Source: Prolixibacteraceae bacterium | GTDB taxonomy: Bacteria; Bacteroidota; Bacteroidia; Bacteroidales; Prolixibacteraceae | Direction of reading: 5' to 3' | Assembly: GCA_025210775.1 (NCBI GenBank) | Contig: JAOARB010000025.1 | Coordinates: 49,449 to 113,448, forward strand | DNA length: 64,000 nucleotides | In this document: positions 63,678 through 64,000 of the stretch, piece after piece | Layout: every line of letters starts with the position of its first letter | How positions within the stretch are numbered: the stretch's first letter is position 1 | The notes under the pieces: model-generated | Databases searched by the model: none | What the model saw: only the letters and a program-made list of their open reading frames with translations | Told to the model about the DNA's origin: nothing | Position numbers and translations under genes: made by a program

Positions 63678-63828
63678 AAAGATTGTACTTAATATGAAAA
63701 TTATTGATCTCTGCTGTTTGTTTGTTGTGTACGAGGGTGCTTAATGCATTTTATTTTGGAGATAAAAAAAGCTCTTATTCATTAAGAATAAGAGCTTCTA
63801 GTATGGTGAACAAGGAGGGATTCGAACC
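63678..63828. repeat. right copy of the tRNA-Arg-linked direct repeat
   Basis: 151 nt matching 62373-62522, ending inside the T-arm of the intact tRNA-Arg. The two copies are 1306 bp apart and enclose three small genes. No integrase or transposase is present between them. Confidence 0.9.
63764..63796 (-). terminator. terminator of tRNA-Arg
   Basis: AAGCTCTTATTC and GAATAAGAGCTT form a 12-bp perfect stem; on the minus strand T7 follows. It begins 8 nt after the tRNA CCA. The same terminator is present in the left repeat copy. Confidence 0.9.
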
Positions 63829-63880
63829 CCCAACCTCCTGATCCGTAGTCAGGTGCACTATCCAGTTATGCTACTCGTCC
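63804..63880 (-). tRNA. tRNA-Arg (anticodon ACG), CCA encoded
   Basis: Acceptor GGACGAG pairs with CTTGTTC (two G-U). D-stem GCAT/GTGC. Anticodon stem CCTGA/TCAGG with loop CTACGGA, so the anticodon is ACG, reading CGU after inosine modification. T-stem GGGGG/CCCTC with TTCGAAT loop. Discriminator A then genomic CCA (63804-63806). All arms are intact. CGT is a frequent Arg codon in rpoB and rpoC here, in keeping with a well-used tRNA. Confidence 0.95.
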
Positions 63881-63925
63881 GTTGTGTTCTGTTGTCAAGA
63901 TAAGAATGTTATCTTATCCTTAAAG

Positions 63926-63999
63926 TGAACAAGGAGGGATTCGAACCCCCCACCACCTGATCCGACTACAGGTGCCCAAGCCTGTTATACTCATCGACC
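63926..63999 (-). pseudogene. degenerate tRNA-Arg copy
   Basis: It shares the 3' half of the tRNA-Arg exactly (TTCGAATCCCTCCTTGTT then CA) but no CCA follows (CTT). The 5' half is damaged: acceptor GGTCGAT mispairs at two positions with CTTGTTC, the D-stem has an A-G mismatch, the anticodon stem loses its last pair, and the loop AGTCGGA lacks the invariant T33. It is most likely a non-functional tandem copy. The window ends at its 5' end, so a different 5' boundary cannot be fully excluded. Confidence 0.65.
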
Positions 64000-64000
64000 G

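Overview
This is a low-GC bacterial chromosome segment from the phylum Bacteroidota. The evidence is the rpoC-DUF3467 pair, the rpmB-rpmG-DUF4295-ftsY cluster, promoters of the Bacteroidota type (TTTG, about 19 nt, TAnnTTTG), weak Shine-Dalgarno use, DUF6266 and DUF4369 proteins, and many lipoproteins. Formate-tetrahydrofolate ligase, an anaerobic sulfatase maturase, an iron-sulfur flavoprotein and KDG kinase plus KDPG aldolase fit an anaerobic or fermentative polysaccharide degrader, plausibly of the order Marinilabiliales. The species cannot be fixed from the sequence alone.

Layout. 0-7.4 kb: the 3' part of rpoB, then rpoC and DUF3467. 7.4-12 kb: thioredoxin, fhs, an Fe-S flavoprotein, and cysK behind a poly-cysteine leader peptide and terminator. 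12-15 kb: a NatAB-type ABC exporter and a small secreted protein. 15-22.7 kb: sugar acid and cofactor metabolism (eda, kdgK, a Gfo/Idh oxidoreductase, pdxB, gnd, elbB). 22.8-30 kb: an alkaline-phosphatase-fold protein and a GH20-fold lipoprotein, both apparently without catalytic residues, with a CYTH protein and a DEAD-box helicase between them. 29.8-36 kb: ung, speA, a YfcC carrier and a CPBP protease. 36-42.2 kb: an accessory-looking region with a DUF6266 protein, a tandem array of PH-like membrane proteins with decayed spacer genes, a 1.4-kb gene-poor stretch and an LprI-like protein. 43-52.9 kb: the ribosomal protein/ftsY cluster and assorted housekeeping and envelope genes. 53-61.4 kb: a TPR-HTH regulator, plsC-like, tatD-like, tcdA, anSME, ychF and rocD. 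61.7-64 kb: a protein built of 13-residue repeats, then a 1.3-kb island bounded by a 150-bp duplication that includes the tRNA-Arg 3' end, the intact tRNA-Arg and a second, degenerate tRNA copy.

The most notable signals are: (1) a 20-residue leader with four consecutive Cys codons and a competing terminator ahead of cysK, a textbook attenuator layout; (2) two intergenic hairpins whose arms are 11-bp tandem repeats, with the same architecture but unrelated sequence; (3) the tRNA-Arg duplication island, which carries what may be a truncated muralytic effector and an immunity-like lipoprotein; (4) the tandem PH-like array with pseudogenised partner genes; (5) two degenerate extracytoplasmic enzymes; and (6) a secreted protein of 13-residue repeats. 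All statements come from reading the sequence. No database search was run.
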